DNA from: Eubacteriales Family XIII. Incertae Sedis bacterium
GTDB taxonomy: Bacteria > Bacillota > Clostridia > Peptostreptococcales > Anaerovoracaceae
Assembly: GCA_031290715.1 (NCBI GenBank)
Contig: JAITNA010000001.1
Span: 1 to 7,960, forward strand
Length of the DNA: 7,960 bases
Direction of reading: 5' to 3'
In this document: one piece after another, positions 5,662 through 7,960 of the stretch
How the letters are laid out: each line of letters opens with the position of its first letter
Position numbering within the stretch: the first letter of the stretch is position 1
Notes under the pieces: generated by a model
Seen by the model: the letters and a program-made list of their open reading frames with translations, nothing else
The model's database searches: none
Told to the model about the DNA's origin: nothing
Program-made: the position numbers and the translations under genes

Positions 5662-6567
5662 ATGGCTAATATAATCAATGCCGGCACGAGTTTCCCGCCG
5701 GAGATCGCTGAAGAGGTATTCAACCTTGTCAAAGGCGAATCGGCGCTCGCGAAGCTTTCGGATCAAAAGCCGATCCACTTCAGCGGCGATACGTTCTGGA
5801 CATTCAACTTGGACAGCGAGGCGGCCATCGTCGGCGAATCGGCGCAAAAGACGAATGGCGGCGCGACCGTCGGCCAGATCACAATCAAGCCGCTCAAGTT
5901 CGAGTATGGCTTCCGCGTGTCAAACGAGTTTGTGATTGCAAACGACGAGCAGCGGGCGGACATCCTGCGCGGCGTTCCGGAAGCGATGGCGAAGAAAATG
6001 GCGAGAGCCCTCGATATCGCCGCGCTGCACGGGGTCAATCCCAGAACGGGGACACCCTCGCCGCTGATCGGAGCCAACCACTTCGATCGGGCGGCAGAGA
6101 GTGACGGGTCTGCGACAATCACGGGTACCGCCAACCCTGACGCGGATATTCAGGGCGCCATTTCCGCGATCGCGGCGCAAAACAACGAAGTCACGGGGGC
6201 GGCGATTTCCCCCATATACGCTTCGCAGCTTGCCGCCCTGAAAGATTCCACGGGCCGGCAGATGTTCCCGGAGCTCGGATACGGTGTGAATGTGTCAAGC
6301 ATCAAAGGGCTGCCGGTCGCGGTAAATTCCACGGTTCCGGTCGCCGGCTCCGGCGGGGATCGCGCCGTCGTCGGCGATTTTCGGAACCGGTTCCGCTGGG
6401 GTGTTGCGGCGGAAATCCCGTTCAAGGTCATTGAGTACGGCAATCCGGACAATGACAATGAAGCCGGCGACCTTCAGGGGAGCAATCAGGTGTATCTTCG
6501 CTCGGAAGTATTTTTCGGGTGGGGCATTCTCGATTTTTCCTCTTTCGTCCGCATCATCAATGCATAA
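5662..6567 (+). CDS. Major capsid protein, HK97 fold
   Basis: This 301-residue protein has AGGAGGT at 5645-5651, ten bases before the ATG, as expected for the most abundant product. HK97-type features: N-arm with FPPEIAEEVFNLVKGESALAKL (11-32, start FPPEIAEEVF), an E-loop-like region (FSGDTFWTF then GGATVGQITIKPLKFEYGF, 40-84), the long spine helix region (DEQRADILRGVPEAMAKKM from residue 95), and a C-terminal part with KGLPVAVNSTVP (215-226), VVGDFRNRFRWGV and a closing FFGWGILDFSSFVRI. There is no long N-terminal delta domain, in keeping with a separate scaffold gene. It would form the hexamers and pentamers of the icosahedral shell. Confidence 0.92.
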   Translation: MANIINAGTSFPPEIAEEVFNLVKGESALAKLSDQKPIHFSGDTFWTFNLDSEAAIVGESAQKTNGGATVGQITIKPLKFEYGFRVSNEFVIANDEQRADILRGVPEAMAKKMARALDIAALHGVNPRTGTPSPLIGANHFDRAAESDGSATITGTANPDADIQGAISAIAAQNNEVTGAAISPIYASQLAALKDSTGRQMFPELGYGVNVSSIKGLPVAVNSTVPVAGSGGDRAVVGDFRNRFRWGVAAEIPFKVIEYGNPDNDNEAGDLQGSNQVYLRSEVFFGWGILDFSSFVRIINA

Positions 6568-6580
6568 GGAGGGATAAGAC

Positions 6581-6760
6581 ATGTTTGTTTACAAAAACAA
6601 AAAAACGGGCAGCGTCATGACCATCGGGTTTGAATTCGCGAATGACGAATGGGCGCCTATTAAGGGCAAGGACAAAAACAAGGGCAAGGACAAAGACAAG
6701 GGCAAGGAACCGGAAACGGGTACGCCGCCCCCGGCATCCGGCGAAAGTTCGGAGGAGTAA
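6581..6760 (+). CDS. Small head-region protein with repeat-coded Lys/Asp linker
   Basis: This is a 59-residue protein with AGGAGGG (6568-6574), six bases before the ATG. It starts MFVYKNKKTGSVMTIGFEF, a short beta-rich opening like those of small proteins commonly found just after the capsid gene in Firmicutes phages. It then has a very hydrophilic Gly-Lys-Asp-Lys repeat (about 29-43) and a disordered Pro/Ser/Glu tail (PPPASGESSEE). The stop lies three bases before the adaptor gene, whose ribosome site (GGAGGAG) is its last codons. Function is unknown. Without the good ribosome site it would be easy to miss. Inference: the tail may be an exposed or partner-binding appendage. Confidence 0.75.
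   Translation: MFVYKNKKTGSVMTIGFEFANDEWAPIKGKDKNKGKDKDKGKEPETGTPPPASGESSEE
6664..6708 (+). repeat. 18-bp tandem repeat, 2.5 copies, in frame
   Basis: Unit 1 (6664-6681) GGGCAAGGACAAAAACAA and unit 2 (6682-6699) GGGCAAGGACAAAGACAA differ at one base. A half unit, GGGCAAGGA, follows at 6700-6708. Each unit codes Gly-Lys-Asp-Lys-(Asn/Asp)-Lys, so copy-number change keeps the reading frame. Confidence 0.9.
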
Positions 6761-6763
6761 CCC

Positions 6764-7192
6764 ATGCCCGATCCGTTTGCGGCAACAGGGGACATCGCGG
6801 CGCTTTGGCGCCCTTTAACCGGCGACGAGATCACGCGCGCAAATGCGCTGCTGCCTGTCGTATCGGACACGCTCCGGCAGGCAGCAAAGGACGTTGACCG
6901 GGACTTGGACGCGATGATAGAAAGCGGAGATATCCTCGCAAACGTCGTAAAGTCTGTCACGGTAGATGTCGTGGCACGGACGCTGTTGACCTCTACGGCC
7001 GATGAACCGCTGACGCAGTTTTCACAAGGCGCGGGCGGCTACACGGTATCGGGATCGTTTCTCGTGCCGGGCGGAGGGCTCTTTATCAAACGGGAAGAGC
7101 TTCGGCGGCTCGGCATCCTGCACAGACAGCGCATGACGATGATCGACGCGGACATGGGAGCTTTTGATGAAAAGCCGAATCAAGGGAATTGA
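6764..7192 (+). CDS. Head-tail adaptor, phage Gp19/Gp15/Gp42-like
   Basis: This is a 142-residue protein with GGAGGAG at 6751-6757 and a six-base spacer. The start region DPFAATGDIAALWRPLTGDEITRANALLPVVSDTLR (key W-R-P-L-T at about 15-19) and the later GGYTVSGSFLVPGGGLFIKREELRRLGI region (about 90-115, with the aromatic-Ser-Gly and Pro-Gly-Gly-Gly turns) match the pattern of the Gp19/Gp15/Gp42 family of head-completion proteins. In SPP1-type phages the equivalent (gp15) binds the portal underside after packaging. Its last 26 bases overlap the next gene, in the order adaptor, head closure, tail completion, terminator, as expected for siphoviruses. Confidence 0.85.
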   Translation: MPDPFAATGDIAALWRPLTGDEITRANALLPVVSDTLRQAAKDVDRDLDAMIESGDILANVVKSVTVDVVARTLLTSTADEPLTQFSQGAGGYTVSGSFLVPGGGLFIKREELRRLGILHRQRMTMIDADMGAFDEKPNQGN

Positions 7193-7517
7193 CGTGATCC
7201 TGCGGCAGCGCAGGGATGCAGGACCGGACGAGATCGGAAACCCCATATGGGGATTTGAGATCATTACGGTGGGAAACGTCCTCGTCGAGCCGTCATCGGA
7301 CGCGGACAGGACGGAAAGCATGAACCTTTTCGGGAAGGCGGCGGGATACACGCTCCACATCCCGAAAGGCGACGCGCATGACTGGGAAAACGCGGAGGTT
7401 GAGTTTTTCGGAAGAACGTTCCGGACAGTAGGCATCGGCAGACGTTATATCAAAGAGAATGTACCGCTCGAATGGGATATGAAGATTGGGTGCGAGCTGA
7501 TAGATGTCCAAGATTGA
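7167..7517 (+). CDS. Head-closure (stopper) protein
   Basis: This is a 116-residue protein. ATG 7167 is preferred over the adjoining TTG 7164 because GGGAG (7156-7160) is six bases away from the ATG. It has a compact beta-barrel-type pattern: IKGIDVILRQRRDAGPDEIGNPIWG, VLVEPSS, LHIPKGDAHDWENAEVEFFG, FRTVGIGRRYIKENVPLEWDM (each cited by its key residues: G-x-D-V, I-P-K-G-D, W, P-L-x-W). This matches small head-closure/stopper proteins (SPP1 gp16 role) that plug the head after DNA loading. It overlaps the upstream gene by 26 bases and the downstream gene by 14, showing tight coupling. Confidence 0.72.
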   Translation: MKSRIKGIDVILRQRRDAGPDEIGNPIWGFEIITVGNVLVEPSSDADRTESMNLFGKAAGYTLHIPKGDAHDWENAEVEFFGRTFRTVGIGRRYIKENVPLEWDMKIGCELIDVQD

Positions 7518-7716
7518 GATTGAACTGAACAGCAAGGGCATCGGTGAACTGCTCCGCTCGGCCGGCGTGGAATCGTTTCTCAGCTCGCTCATGCGATCCA
7601 AGGCAGCCGGCGGAAAATTCTACGTGAACACATCGAAGAACGGCAGCCGAGCCCGCGCTTTCGCCGGCACGAGAAACCGGAAGAACATCGAACTGCTCAG
7701 GGACGTATTCCGATGA
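7504..7716 (+). CDS. Small tail-completion / minor head protein
   Basis: This 70-residue protein starts inside the previous gene and overlaps the next by four bases (ATGA). It has no strong ribosome site, so coupling is likely. The form IEIELNSKGIGELLRSAGVESFL at the start (key L-N-x-K-G-I-x-E-L-L-R-S), then RARAFAGTRNRKNIELLRDVF at the end (key R-A-x-A and L-L), matches the short clostridial version of HK97 gp10-like tail-completion proteins. The name rests on position and this pattern only. At 70 residues it is shorter than the HK97 gp10 type. Confidence 0.62.
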   Translation: MSKIEIELNSKGIGELLRSAGVESFLSSLMRSKAAGGKFYVNTSKNGSRARAFAGTRNRKNIELLRDVFR

Positions 7717-7960
7717 TTGAGAAAATCGTTAGAGACTGGCTTATGGAAAAATTGGATGTCCCGGTTTACACGGAGCTTCCGCCCTCGCCCCCGGCCCGGT
7801 ACGTCCTTATCGAAACCGTCGGCGGCGATATGACGAATCATATCCACAGCGCGATGGTATCGGCCGTGACGCGGGGAAGCGCCCTTATGGACGCGATCGA
7901 GACAGCGGGCCGCGTAAAGAAAGAAATGCTGTACGGCATCCTTGAAAGCGACGATGTTCA
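7713..7960 (+). CDS. Probable tail terminator / tail-completion protein (3' truncated)
   Basis: It starts with ATG at 7713, overlapping the stop of the previous gene by four bases, and stays open for 82 codons to the window edge. The sequence begins MIEKIVRDWLMEKLDVPVYTELPPSPPARYVLIETVGG, with key features of a short helix, VPVYTELP, and the P-P-x-R-Y-V-L-I-E beta strand. A helical segment (SALMDAIETAGRVKKEML) follows. This arrangement fits small proteins in the tail-terminator position of siphovirus maps. The C-terminus and the following tail-tube gene lie outside the window. Confidence 0.65.
   Translation, partial: MIEKIVRDWLMEKLDVPVYTELPPSPPARYVLIETVGGDMTNHIHSAMVSAVTRGSALMDAIETAGRVKKEMLYGILESDDV

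Noticed and set aside
6664..6708. Repeat cluster as a possible CRISPR array
   Set aside because: Units are directly adjacent with no spacers and lie in frame in a coding region.
7164..7166. TTG start for the head-closure gene
   Set aside because: The adjoining ATG at 7167 has better codon quality and correct spacing to GGGAG (7156-7160).

Overview
The window is one continuous plus-strand stretch of a tailed-phage or prophage packaging, head and head-tail-connector module. It is cut at both ends: the first gene enters from the left and the last runs off the right. The genes are tightly packed, with ATGA overlaps, strong AGGAGG-type ribosome sites and one GTG start. The composition is about 60% G+C over most structural genes. 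The protein set (SPP1 gp6-like portal, MuF-like minor head protein, HK97-fold capsid with a separate short scaffold, Gp19/Gp15-type adaptor) is the one usual for siphoviruses and prophages of Firmicutes. A moderately high-G+C gut-type Clostridia host is my best guess, but no host gene is present to prove it.

Layout. Positions 1-924: the tail of an unknown gene, a small protein that looks like a late-gene regulator, and a 120-residue HNH endonuclease. A nested inverted repeat lies over the HNH stop codon, followed by a 122-base gap with no gene and no recognisable small terminase subunit. Positions 1047-3004: portal and MuF-like minor head protein. Positions 3023-3620: two small genes with visibly lower G+C than their neighbours, read here as a toxin-domain protein and its probable immunity partner. 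Positions 3634-5043: large terminase, then a strong rho-independent terminator at 5065-5107. Positions 5178-6567: scaffold and major capsid protein. Positions 6581-7960: a small protein with a repeat-coded Lys/Asp segment, head-tail adaptor, head-closure protein, a small tail-completion-like protein and the start of a probable tail terminator.

How it works together. HNH and TerL would cut and pump DNA through the portal. Scaffold and capsid protein build the procapsid around that portal, and the MuF-like protein sits at or inside the head. The 6764-7960 genes close the filled head and join it to the tail.

Two features stand out. First, TerL lies after portal and MuF instead of before them, and it has no visible Shine-Dalgarno sequence. 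Second, the toxin-like gene at 3023 is in the same frame as the MuF gene, separated from it by one TAA and five sense codons before its own ATG. MuF proteins of temperate Firmicutes phages are known to carry C-terminal polymorphic toxin domains with downstream immunity genes. This locus therefore looks like a MuF toxin whose toxin part has become, or always was, a separate gene. That reading is from pattern recognition only and has not been tested by any search.
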